DNA of 64,000 nt from Linanthus parryae (lineage: Eukaryota; Streptophyta; Magnoliopsida; Ericales; Polemoniaceae): assembly GCA_023055425.1 (NCBI GenBank), contig JALGPY010000014.1:13414501-13478500 (forward strand). The letters are read 5' to 3'. The translations under genes and the position numbers were made by a program. Within the stretch, counting starts at the first letter, position 1. The number at the start of each line of letters is the position of its first letter. The notes under the pieces are model-generated. The model worked only from the letters and a program-made list of their open reading frames with translations, was not told the DNA's origin and did no database searches. Below are positions 1-11,094 of the stretch, in pieces.

Positions 1-2033
1 GTACAAGTAGGAACCCCCAAGTCCTCATGGTAGTGTAGGACTATGGGTACCAAGGGTACGCCAGAGTTTGGCTCCCAAAATCTCTTGATCAGAACGTATG
101 GTCCTTAACAATTTAATCACCGAATTGAACTAAAGAACAGCTCGTACAAGTTATCTTTCACTTTACGTTACTTAGTGTCTTATGAATATTTCTGAAAGAA
201 GGTGATTCTCGATCCAGACCAGGTATTCAAAACCAATAAGGAAAACAATGATTAAAGTGTTGATCGGTTCCAAGATGAACATAACTCATATTTTCAAGAG
301 AGAGATTTCAGTTTCACACTTTGTGCCAAAGTAGACATGATTTTCAGAGTTTCAACAAATGAGTAGTACGATAATCAAAACGGTAACAAATTTGGCACAT
401 AACACATCCTGGAAACTCATTTTGATGGTAGAAGAGTCGAGCATATAACTTACTTGGATTAAAGAAAGCTCCACACACACAAGCAAGCACGAAAACTAGT
501 ACTCGTCGTACGGGTTCTCAATGAACTGATCGTCTACGATTCCTACAATAGTTGAATAATCCTAACATTAATACACGACCAATCTCATACAACAAATGCA
601 ATTATGCCCTATATGCAAATGCAATTGAATATTCCCCCGACAAGTTTCCAATTTAATTTTACCACAAAATACAATATTAGAAATTAAGTTTTAGAGTTAT
701 GATAATAAAGAACAATAAATAAGACTAAGACAATTAAAAGTGAGATTTAAACTATTACATAATATACTTAAAAAACTATTTATAATTAGTATTTAGAAAA
801 GAGTATAATATTTAAAACTGATATTAGTATTAAAAGAAAAGATACATTTAAATTGTTAAAAGAGAAAATATTTAATTATGTAAGAAAATCTTGAAATATC
901 CACATAATATAAACTATCTAACACTTAAGAAATACCACTTTTATTTAATACAAAATATTTAAATTTATTATAAAGTCATACTATAAACTGATATTTATTT
1001 ATGTTTAAAGAAACTAATTAATTAGAATTACTATTTAATAAACAAACACTAAACATAAATATAATATATCCAAATGAAGAAAATAATTTATAGTAAATAA
1101 CCAAGGCCTCCCCCCAAAGTTTTAGAAAGTGCACAAACATCCCCACAGATTTCGCAAAATTCTGAAATACCACCCAACCATAACACTGTTATACCAAACC
1201 GCATCTTCTTCTTCATCTTCTTCCACACCCAACAACAACACTTTAGCCCAACCATCATATCCATAAACAAACACGATTACACCCACATAATCTCAATGAA
1301 AACAGAGAACGATGAACTAAAATTGAGAATAAAAAGATGGGTTCTTGGTGGTTACCGATTGAGAAAACGAAGACGAAACGAATAAGACGACGGCGACGGA
1401 AAATGGTGGAAGAAATTCCGTCTGCTGCTGCGGCTGCCAATCTCCGGTGATGGGTTCACCGAAGCAAGGGAAGACGAATGGAAATAGCGGGAGGCGAGGG
1501 ACGACAATGGACTCGCCGGATTTTGCGTCGCGTCCTTCTCGGGTCCGAACCGGGTCGGCACAAAAACAGAGCCGACAAAGGCTCTGTTTTCTTTGGTTGG
1601 TTCGCTGGGATGAATGGAGCTGGACGGCGAGCTTGGCTGCTGGTGAATTCGCCGGAAATTGCAGGGAGAAGTGGTGGTGGGTGCTCGTCACTAATTTGGG
1701 GAAAAAAGAGGATTGCTGGGTTCGCTTGCTTCTGGAAACAGGGTGTGTGAGATTGAGGTGAAGAAGAGAGGAGTAGGTGGGTTGATATAAATTGAGAGGA
1801 GTGGAATTGAGGGAGAACGTGGTAGCTTTTGTGGAGGAGATCGGGGAGAGACGTTGAGGGGGAATGGGTTGATTCACTGGTTCCGATCAGTTAGGAGAGG
1901 AGAGAGAGATGCCAGGTGAATAATTAAGTTTAGGAAACTACAAAAATAACCCCCACGGTTTAACAAAAGATACATCATGCCTTAACACTTTACAATTCTA
2001 TACTAGTAACCCAATAAAAGTAGGGGTATTACA
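1..2033 (-). repeat. Family B LTR, copy 1 (left part outside window)
   Basis: This is the inner part of a long terminal repeat of family B. Position 1 aligns with 6547 in the second LTR, so about 821 bases lie outside the window. The right end is GGGGTATTACA at 2023-2033, directly followed by a polypurine tract on the minus strand. A GC-rich stretch around 1380-1900 and an AT-rich stretch around 600-1090 recur in all three copies. A TATA-like ATTTATATC (minus, near 1784-1793) suggests a promoter reading left. Long ORFs here are not conserved between copies, so I treat the LTR as non-coding. Confidence 0.88.
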
Positions 2034-2046
2034 TCACCTTCCCCTT
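2034..2046 (-). other. Polypurine tract, family B copy I
   Basis: On the minus strand the sequence AAGGGGAAGGTGA lies directly before the LTR start TGTAATACC. This is where a plus-strand-primer polypurine tract belongs. Confidence 0.7.
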
Positions 2047-2054
2047 AAAACCAT

Positions 2055-2070
2055 GCTTCGCCCCCGAAGC
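2055..2070 (-). other. PPT-proximal hairpin, family B copy I
   Basis: GCTTCG and CGAAGC flank a 4-base C loop, 22 bases inside the LTR edge. Equivalent hairpins are found at the same place in the chromovirus (10869-10886) and in family D (47879-47898). Confidence 0.55.
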
Positions 2071-2337
2071 GTAGAACAACAACTCCCAAGAGAGAAAATT
2101 ATGCCTGCATGCACGATACTAGGATGAAACTTCTAATTCACAACAAAATGTAAAGATCATAGGGAATAAGCGAACAACCTATGAGGTGTTTCATCACCTT
2201 CCCCTTACAAGGTAGTGACGTCCCCGTCACTCAAGTTTTACTCGATATCAGGGTTTCCTAAATCGTAAACCAGGTATGATGGTAGTCTTACTTCAAGTTA
2301 CACTTCTAGGTTGGTCCAGGATACAGGGTGTCACACA

Positions 2338-3890
2338 TCAATAGAAATCCGGATCAAATAGGATAAGGTCGGTTGTAAACATACAACCCAGAATCTCTAA
2401 TCTTATTCTCTCAAACATGGTATCACACTCCACGGTTTGACCACTTGGGGTAGAGATTGGTACAGAAATTTTGGAAGGTGAAGGAAAATCTAGCTTTCTA
2501 ACAAAAGATGATGACACAAAAGAATAGGATGATCCTGAATCGAATAGAATGAAAGTAGGAGTGTTATGGATTATGAATGTACCAGTCACCGCGTTAGCAT
2601 TTGCTGCTTCTGTAGGATTCATCACAGTAATGATACCCTTCGCCTGACCAGTTGTAGCTTTGGTCGCTGCAAAAGTTCCTGATGGCTTAGCTGTTGTTGC
2701 TGCTGGGGCATTCTGGAAGTTGTGATTTCCCTGGTTGTTCCCAACTTGTGGCTGGTTGTAGTTGTTGTTATAACCCCGGTTGTATCCTCCCTGATTGTTA
2801 CCATTGTTGTTGTTGGATCGATATCCACCACCTTGGTTGTTGTTGGATCCGTATCCTCCGCCTTGGTTACCTCCGCGATAGGTGGTGCCTCCATTGAACT
2901 TTCCATTACCACCACCACCTTGGTTGTTACTCGGTTTGTGGCACTCATACATCCTATGCCCCATGATTCCAAAATTACGGCATTGCACTTTGTTACCCTG
3001 GAAATATTTTCCCGGATGATTCCTTGGGAAAAAATTGCACTTGTGAGTGCAAGTAGCCGCTCCATTTCGGTTTCCAAATCTACCAAAGTTTGACCCTTTC
3101 CCAGATTGGTTGTTAGGGTTTTTCCTAAAGCGCTTATCGTCATTGCCAGATTGGTTCTTGAGCTGACCTCCTGCTGGTTATGATTCTGCCTTACGCTTTT
3201 TGTTGTTCTCATTGTTTAGTTCAGCATATCGAGCCCTGTTGATCGCCTTTCCATATGCATCCTGGAGAGTGGCAAATTGTATTTCCTTACAGACCTCAAG
3301 ACACTGTAGTTCAAGCCTTCAATGAAACGATCAATCTTCTCTTCCTCCGTTGGAGCTAAGGCTCCAGCAAACCTTGATAACTCCAAGAACTTCTCATAGT
3401 ATTCCTCCACGGTGTCAATACCTTATTTGAGTTCCAGGCATTCACGAAATTTCTTCTTCTTCTTCACGTGAAAGGGATAAAATCGCTCACGCAAAGCTTT
3501 CACCAAATCCTCCCATCCAAAGTTCTCTTGTGCTTGGAGCGTAGACTTGTTAGCGGTCCACCAATTGTCTGCCTCCCCCTTAAAGTAGTATACCGCGCAA
3601 GGGACACACTGATTAGCTGGGCAGTTAACCGACTCAAAGATCTTATCGAAATCTCTAATCCAGTCTTCAAGCAGAGTTGGATCATCCTTGCCCCTGAATA
3701 AGTCAAGCTTCATGTAGGAAATCTTACGCGCTATATCATTTCCATGATTGTTATTATTCTCGGCAATCTGAGCTAAGTTTAAGGTCATTTGCTCCAGTCG
3801 GGTGAATCGTGCTTCCTGGTCCATGGTTTCTTGTTGATTTCTAGAACGGGTTCGGTTCCTGGTGTAATAGTGGTAAATCGGACCGCTCAT
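2338..3890 (-). pseudogene. gag: gag with truncated aspartic protease, family B copy I (decayed)
   Basis: The product would be a Ty3/gypsy capsid-nucleocapsid protein that packages element RNA. The start at 3890 gives MSGPIYHYYTRNRTRSRN; the capsid part includes the retrotransposon gag motif EEYYEKFLELSRFAG. A glycine-asparagine-rich nucleocapsid follows, then a protease start with the active-site triad DSG. The reading frame is broken by a stop at 3423-3425 and a frameshift near 3260-3300. The CCHC knuckle is damaged (CRNF instead of CRNC). It ends ..FDPDFY at the same stop as the other two copies, just before the point where related elements read DVILGMDWL. The truncation is therefore a family trait, while the stop and frameshift are later decay. 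Confidence 0.85.
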
Positions 3891-5163
3891 TAACATATTT
3901 CCAAATGACTACTACTTAATAATAGAACATACGCACACCAAAGAAGTATTAATCGGATAAGTCAAATAAGCAGAGTTGGATCATCCTTGCCCCAGAAGAA
4001 GTCAGGCTTCATGTAGGAAATCTTACCTGCTATATCATTTCCATGATTGTATTATTCTCGGCAATCTGAGCTAAGTTCAAGGTCATTTGCTCCAGTCGGG
4101 CGAATCGTGCTTCCTGGTCCATGGTTGCTTGTTGATTTCTAGAACGGGTTCGGTTCCTGGTGTAATAGTGGTAAATCTGACCGCTCATTAACCTATTTCC
4201 AAATGACTACTACTTAATAATAGAACATACGCACACCAAAGAAGTATTCATCAGATAAGTCAAATAAGCAGAGTTGGATCATCCTTGCCCCTGAAGAAGT
4301 CAGGCTTCATGTAGGAAATCTTACGCGCTATATCATTTCCATGATTGTTATTATTCTCGGCAATCTGTGCTAAGTTCAAGGTCATTTGCTCCAGTCGGGC
4401 GGATCGTGCTTCCTGGTCCATGGTTGCTTGTTGATTTCTAGAACGGGTTCGGTTCCTGGTGTAATATTGGTAAATCTGACCGCTCATTAACCTATTTCCA
4501 AATGACTACTAATTAATAATAGAACATACGCACACCAAAGAAGTATTAATCAGATAAGTCAAATAAGCAGAGTTGGATCATCCTTGCCCCTGAAGAAGTC
4601 AGGCTTCATGTAGGAAATCTTACCTGCTATATCATTTCCATGATTGTTATTATTCTCGGCAATCTGAGCTAAGTTCAAGGTCATTTGCTCCATTCGGGCG
4701 AATCGTGCTTCCTGGTCCATGGTTGCTTGTTGATTTCTAGAACGGGTTCGGTTCCTGGTGTAATAGTGGTAAATCTGACCGCTCATTAACCTATTTCCAA
4801 ATGACTACTACTTAATAATAGAACATACGCACACCAAAGAAGTATTCATCATATAAGTCAAATAAGCAGAGTTGGATCATCCTTGCCCCTGAAGAAGTCA
4901 GGCTTCATGTAGGAAATCTTACGCGCTATATCACTTCCATGATTGTTATTACTCTCGGCAATCTGTGCTAAGTTCAAGGTCATTTGCTCCAGTCGGGCGG
5001 ATCGTGCTTCCTGGTCCATGGTTGCTTGTTTATTTCTAGAACGGGTTCGGTTCCTGGTGTAATAGTGGTAAATCTGACCGCTCATTAACCTATTTCCAAA
5101 TGACTACTAATTAATAATAGAACATACGCACACCAAAGAAGTATTAATCAGATAAGTCAAATA
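3670..5163 (-). repeat. Five tandem 299-bp units containing the gag start
   Basis: A unit beginning GCAGAGTTGGATCATCC on the + strand recurs near 3670, 3968, 4267, 4566 and 4865, with a period of 298-299 bp. Each unit holds the gag leader, the gag ATG and about 66 gag codons. Only the leftmost unit continues into the rest of gag. The second internal copy (21769-22666) has three units. The two-unit difference explains almost all of the length difference between the internal regions (3692 versus 3097 bp). Confidence 0.9.
4260..5085 (-). other. Three 75-codon decoy gag starts in tandem
   Basis: Open frames at 4858-5085, 4559-4786 and 4260-4487 (minus) each read MSGQIY.. to ..GKDDPTLLI and then stop where the unit joins the next one. 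They are truncated gag N-termini, placed upstream of the full gag start on an LTR-driven transcript. The unit at 3968-4266 has lost its frame through a small deletion near 4050. They would act as upstream ORFs if transcribed. I infer no separate function. Confidence 0.75.
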
Positions 5164-5710
5164 AGCATGGTATCAAAACATAAACCGACTCTCACGAGGA
5201 TAGAATGGTAGTGGGAGGGTGGGAAAACATAGAGAGATAGAGGACGTAAAGCTAATATTCATTGGTGGATACTCCAAACCTGCGTCACCGATCACCTCCA
5301 ATTCCGGCTTACCGAGAAGCTTCCACGAGGAAAGAAGGTCGTAGGTTCAACTAAGTCGAAATATCGCTACTCTCTTGTCGATAAAATAATATAATGAGCC
5401 TAAAGAAACTTATTCATGTATAGCATGATATTCACAAACATGAAGCTATAGCAAAGAAGAATCACATCTTACAAGTAGGTAAAAAAATTTCATATGGACA
5501 AATGTCCCACTAAGCAACTAACAGCTTAATCGATGAGTAAGCACATAAATTGTAAAAACACATAAGTTACCCAATCCTCGCGGCTTGTTTACTTATTAAC
5601 TTTCCAAGTTTTAGTCTTTCCTAGTCAATTTATTAAAATTTTGAAAAGATTTTCCACTTGCGATTAACTAGTTAATTAATCCTAGTTCTTTAGGTAAGGT
5701 TACGAAGCCG

Positions 5711-5723
5711 GGCTCTGATACCA
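5711..5723 (-). other. Primer binding site (tRNA-iMet), family B
   Basis: On the minus strand TGGTATCAGAGCC begins two bases inside the LTR. It matches the 3' end complement of plant initiator methionine tRNA, the usual primer for these elements. Confidence 0.85.
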
Positions 5724-5725
5724 CC

Positions 5726-8558
5726 TGCAACACCTCGCGATTTCAGGCCTAGCCCAAACCGCTAAGATGTCCCCCGCACGAGGAGTTTTCCCTCATTGTG
5801 AACGGAGTAGAACGTCGGCCTCGTACCAAACCATAAAGAACAAAACTTCAAATTTTATTCAAAATCAACTTTATTACAATAAAGGAAATGACCAAACGTG
5901 GTCCTTAACATGGAAACTTGAGAACAAACCAAATTGTTTAAAAAGAAACAAAAACAAGAAACTAGTGATTTATTCCGTGAGAGCTAAAGTGATTCCTTGA
6001 TCCAAGCTAGTGATTCGTTCCCCCAGAGTATGCAGCGGTATTAACCTGTGGGTTTTCAAATAGCAAAAGCCTACCACAGTTTTTCCAAAAGTCAGCTTAA
6101 ACTGAGTAAGAAATACCACAGCATGTAAACAGATGATTGGGCACATAATTCAAGAATAAGTAAAGAAAAAAGTAAAGGAAAGGATGATTAAAGCTTTAAA
6201 TTGAGATCACAAAGGCAAACAAGAAAGGTAAGGGATAAACTTGGATTTGACATTCCATCTTGATCTTTCTTATTAAAGTCCTCCTTCAAAACTTTTCTGG
6301 CGGCCACCTGGCCACGTGCCACGGGAGCAACTAATGAGCCCCAGAAATTAAACATTGTACGAGCGAATGCAGAGTTCCCGCCTGCCTCAGAAATAAACAA
6401 CTCAGGGTTACTTCGTGGGTCTAACAAACCCTACTTCAACTCGGCAGTTGTGAAAGCCCATATAAATATGGCCTTCCCGCCTCAATACTGACCTACAAGA
6501 CCTTAAGTGTCGACACCCCCTAGAGGTTAGAAACCTTGCTAGAGTAGTACAAGTTGAAACCCCCAAGTCCTCATGGTGGTGTAAGACTATGGGTACCAAG
6601 GGTACGCTAGAGTTTGGCTCCCGAAATCTCTTGACCAGAACGTATGGTCCTTAACATTATAATCACCGAAGTGAACTAAAGAACAGCTCGTACAAGTTAT
6701 CTTTCACTTTACTTTACTTAGTGTCTTATGAATATTTCTGAAAGAAGGTGATTCTCGATCCAAACCAGGTATTGAAAACCAATAAGGAAAACAATGATTA
6801 AAGTGTTGATCCGTTCCAAGATGAACATAACTCATATTTTCAAGAGAGAGATTTCAGTTTCACACTTTGTCCCAAAGTAGACATGATTTTCAGAGTTTCA
6901 ACAAATGAGTAGTACGATAATCAATACGGTAACAAATTTGGCACATAACACATCTTGGAAACTCATTTTGATGGTAGAAGAGTCGAGCATATAACGTACT
7001 TGGATTAAAGAAAGCTCCACACACACAAGCAAGCACGAAAACTAGTACTCGTCGTACGGGTTCTCAATGAACTGATCGTCTACGAACCCTACAATAGTTG
7101 AATAATACTAACATTAATACACGACCAATCTCATACAACAAATGCAATTATGCCCTATATGCAAATGCAATTGAATATTCCCCCGACAAGTTCCCAATTT
7201 AATTTTACCACAAAATTCAATATTAGAAATTAAGTTATAGAGTTATGATAATAAAGAACAATAAATAAGACTAACACAATTAAAAGTGAGATTTAAACTA
7301 TTACATAATATACTTAAAAAGCTATTTATAATTAGTATTTAGAAAAGAGTATAATATTCAAAACTGATATTAGTATTAAAAGAAAAGATACATTTAAATT
7401 GTTAAAAGAGAAAATATTTAATTATGTAAGAAAATCTTGAAATATCCACGTAATATAAACTATCTAACACTTAAGAAATACCACTTTTATATACTACAAA
7501 ATATTTAAATTTATTAATAAACTCTTCTTATAAAGTCATACTATAAAACTTATATTTATTTATGTTTAAAGAAACTAATTAATTAAAATTACTATTTATT
7601 AAACAAACACTAAATATAGATATAATATATCCAAATGAAGAAAATAATTCATAGTAAATAACCAAGGCCTCCCCCCAAAGTTTTAGAAAGTGCACAAACA
7701 TCCCCACAGATTTCGCAAAATTCTGAAATGACCACCCAACCATAACACTGTTATACCAAACCGCATCTTCTTCTTCATCTTCTTCCACACCCAACAACAA
7801 CACTTCAGCCCAACCATCTTATCCATAAACAAACACGAATACACTCACATAATCTCAATGAAAACAGAGAACGATGAACTAAAATTGAGAATAAAAAGAT
7901 GGGTTCTTAATGGTTACCGATTGAGAAAACGAAGACGAAACGAAGAAGACGACGGCGACGAAAAAATGGTAGAAGAAATTCCGGCTGCTGCTGCGGCTGC
8001 CAATATCCGGTGATGGGTTCACCGGAGCAAGGGAAGACGAATGGAAACAGCGGGAGGCGAGTGACGGCGATGGACTCGCCGGATTTTGCGTCGGGTCCTT
8101 CTCGGGTCCGAACCGGGTCGGCACAAAAACAGAGCCGACAAAGGCTCTGTTTTCTCTGGTTGGTTCGCTGGGATGAATGGAGCTTGACGGCGAGCTTGGC
8201 TGCTGGTGAATTCGCCGGAAATTGCAGGGAGAAGTGGTGGTGGGTGCTCGTCAGTAATTTGGGAAAAAAAGAGGATTGCTGGGTTCGCTTGCTTATGGAA
8301 ACAGGGTGTGTGAGATTGAGGTGAAGAAGAGAGGAGTAGGTGGGTTGATATACATTGAGAGGAGTGGAATTGAGGGAGAACGTGGTAGCTTCCGTGGAGG
8401 AGATCGGGGAGAGACGTTGAGGGAGAATGGGTTGATTCACTGGTTCCGATCAGTTAGGAGAGGAGAGAGAGATGCCAGGTGTATAATTAAGTTTAGGAAA
8501 CTACAAAAATAACCCCCACGGTTTAACAAAGATACATCATGCCTTAACACTTTGCTAT
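5726..8558 (-). repeat. Family B LTR, copy 2, main part (split by insertion)
   Basis: This LTR starts TGCAACACC directly beside the primer site. It runs to the chromovirus insertion at 8559 and resumes at 20094-20130. Joined, it is 2870 bp, exactly the length of copy 3. As the right-hand LTR of copy I, it would act as the 5' LTR for the minus-strand internal region 2034-5725. A TATA-like GTATATC lies at 8347-8353 on the minus strand. Confidence 0.92.
8554..8558. repeat. Target-site duplication GCTAT (left)
   Basis: GCTAT precedes the chromovirus LTR and is repeated at 20089-20093. LTR copy 3 has a single GCTAT at the same site (26056-26060), showing the unoccupied target. Confidence 0.93.
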
Positions 8559-10849
8559 TGTAACACCCCCAAATGGCCCAAGCCGGAGACCCGGGGATGT
8601 CACTCCGTACCTGAGAGGAGCCCGGATACAAGGAGATTTTATGACATGGTTCGCAAGCACAAAACATCCACAATAGTAATTAAATCCAATTAAAACAATG
8701 CATTATTATAATCCGCGTCCTAGCCACAAATCGGCATAAAAAAACTAGAGTGTTTAAACTAATAAAGAATTCAATTTCCAAATGAAATATTACTACTACT
8801 ATTCCATGTGATGCGCGTCCCCTTCTATGCCAGATAACCTTCTTCTAAACCTGTGGTGCGGAATCAAAAAGAAACACCACAGTAAAAAATCAGCATTGAA
8901 GTACTGGTACGCGAACATCCAAACATGTAAAACGATGATGAGGTAGTTATAAACAATGACTCATTTGTAAGTAAGAGTTTTTCGCAAACACAGCGGTAAT
9001 AAAGTCGACTCTTGTATTAAAACATAAGAGTTTCCAATTCCATAATATACTTCCAAACCAATTTCCATAATCATTAGGAAAAATCCAAAATCCAATGTTA
9101 ACTTCTTTCCGTTAACAAAACCAAAAAATCCATTATTAATTCGTTGTGACGGGGGAAAACCAAATAAACCACAGCTTCCATGACCTTAAGTGTCGACACC
9201 CCCCTAAGACTACGCTGGCCAGAGGAGTGAGTACATGCCGCTATCCGGGGACTTGAAACCGGATCAAAAAGAGACGGGACCGCAGCCAACACCGCCCAAA
9301 GAGAATATTAATTTCCCCGCACAACATCTTCCACTTTACGTTATAGTTCATTCATTATCATGGTGATGTTTTAATCAAAAACATTTAATAAGTAGAAATC
9401 ACGTATTCCAAGTCATGTATCACGTAAACACATTTTGAGACATAACTAATCAGATATTCGTTTGACACGAAAGAGATAAGCACACTAGGCTTGGCACATT
9501 TACTTACCTCAAAGAAAATTCCAACTATAGCAACTCAATCAACGTACTCTACGTACTCGTCGTCGACGAACTCGTTACCTACACATAACAATATGCTAAT
9601 CAAACCAATATTCTAGCAATATACTTGCTATACTAATTACATGCATATGATAGTCAATGGTTTAGGGTTCTAACACTTCCCCAACATCTCATTCAATTCA
9701 TGCTCCAAAATAAGACCCAAAGCTTTGCTTCCAAATCCTCTAACCTAAAGCATGCATAAGCTATCATAACTCCACCAAATCTATTACTCCAGTTTCCCAA
9801 ACAGATCATGGTCTAAAAACAGTTCCATTGGATTCAAAACGTTCGAAATAATAAGTTTAGCCTCAAACGGATCTTAATTTCGATTCCTGAATCAAAAGTT
9901 ACACTAGTTTCAAGTTTCCAACTTCATTCAAAATATCAATACGGGAATGTCAATCTTCATGAAACTTTTCCCCCAAGCATCTAGTTCATCCTATAATAAT
10001 ACTAAACCTAATATAACATGATTCCCACATTCAAATCAGTTTGTTAGCCACCTATTATGATCATTCAAACTCCCAATCATTCAATCAAACTTCTCTTCCA
10101 AACTAGGGTTTCTTCCCAACACCCAAGAACATGATAAACCCTAAAACTTGATAATCAATCCTACGAATCCATGAACAATGATCCTAACAATAACAAACTG
10201 AAAATTAAAGATTGCATGAAACATACATGAATCATGAACAAGTGATCACAAGATCAAGAGATCAACAAAAGAAAAGAGAAGAAGAAACAAAACAACTCAA
10301 ACCCGCCGCCCACGGAGGCGGACGGAGAGAGAGACGGACGAAGAGAGAGAGAAAAGAAATAGAGAAAGGAAAAGGAGAAAGAAAGAAAAGAGAAAAATAG
10401 AGAGAGAAGAAATTACCTCAACGGAAAAGAGAGAGAGCGGCGGCGGCGGCGGTGTGGGTGGCTGCCGTCGGTCACAAGAGAGACGAGAGAGAGTGAGGGA
10501 CGGGTAGAGAGTGAGGGACGTGAGAGAGAGTTAGAAATAAATAGGGGGAGTGAGGGTTTTATGAGAGTTGGAAATAAAATCAACTTCATAAGTAGGAAAC
10601 CCTCATGGATTAGGAAACTTTTATGTAGGAAGAAAATTTAGGTCAAAAGACACTTATTTCCCCTTAGTTTTGCCAAAAGACAAACACCTCCCCCAAACTC
10701 AAGTAAAAGACACTAAAACCTTTGATTAAAGTCACAAAGTTCCCCCCAAACTCTCAAAGCATTATAATTAACTCTCTATAAGTAAATTAACTTCCCAACA
10801 CTTATAATAATATCACAAAATACCCGTACTCACAAAACGGGGTATTTCA
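8559..10849 (-). repeat. Chromovirus 3' LTR
   Basis: Begins TGTAACACCCCC and ends GGGGTATTTCA on the + strand, matching the LTR at 17807-20088. A TATA-like CTATTTATTT (minus) lies at 10535-10544. In the 5' LTR the matching site has decayed to CTATTTTTCT. The segment near 10260-10500 is rich in GAGA and CGG repeats and probably corresponds to transcribed leader. Confidence 0.95.
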
Positions 10850-10862
10850 TCCTTCCCTCCTT
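10850..10862 (-). other. Polypurine tract, chromovirus
   Basis: On the minus strand AAGGAGGGAAGGA abuts the 3' LTR start TGAAATACC. Confidence 0.8.
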
Positions 10863-10868
10863 AAAGAG

Positions 10869-10886
10869 AACTTCGTCCTCGAAGTT
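10869..10886 (-). other. PPT-proximal hairpin, chromovirus
   Basis: AACTTCG and CGAAGTT flank a 4-base loop, 20 bases from the LTR. The sequence from 10887 to 11094 between this hairpin and the end of pol is a non-coding 3' trailer. Confidence 0.55.
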
Positions 10887-11094
10887 TAAACTGAAACCTC
10901 CCTCCTAAAAGAAACTCGTCCTTGAAGTTTAAACTAAAACTTAACCACCATAAGGTATACACCTCCCCTCAATGGTACAACTACTAAATGCAAACCTAAG
11001 GTCACGAATGATATGCAATATACTATAAGTAGTACTGTATAAAAAATCGAAGGATTACATCCTCTCCCCCTTAGAGGAGTGACGTCCTCGTAAC

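Larger units (their letters stand above)
2034..5725 (-). mobile_element. Family B internal region, copy I (gag-only, TR-GAG-like)
   Basis: This 3.7-kb internal region lies between two family B LTRs. Read on the minus strand it holds a tRNA-iMet primer site (5711-5723), an untranslated part, five tandem copies of a 299-bp unit containing the gag start, a decayed gag plus truncated protease, and a polypurine tract next to 2033. No reverse transcriptase, RNase H or integrase is present. The gag resembles that of the chromovirus nested nearby, so the family is probably a non-autonomous Ty3/gypsy derivative of the kind called TR-GAG. The stretches 2071-2337 and 5164-5710 show nothing coding. Confidence 0.85.

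Noticed and set aside
1317..1877. 186-codon minus-strand ORF in family B LTR (related frames at 7907-8440 and 25383-25643)
   Set aside because: Frame and length change between the three LTR copies, so it is not conserved as protein. The GC-rich LTR leader explains it.
3968..5163. CRISPR-like interpretation of the regularly spaced 299-bp repeats
   Set aside because: The units are contiguous coding-derived tandem repeats without spacers, in a plant retrotransposon.
5767..6000. 77-codon + strand ORF at the LTR start (also 23269-23502)
   Set aside because: It is antisense to the element and similar only because the LTRs are copies.
6188..6427. 79-codon minus-strand ORF identical in two LTRs (also 23690-23929)
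   Set aside because: Identity is expected from recent LTR duplication. No domain is recognisable.
10212..10400. Lys/Arg/Glu-rich ORF in the chromovirus LTR (also 19456-19737)
   Set aside because: It comes from GAGA-type simple sequence antisense to the element.
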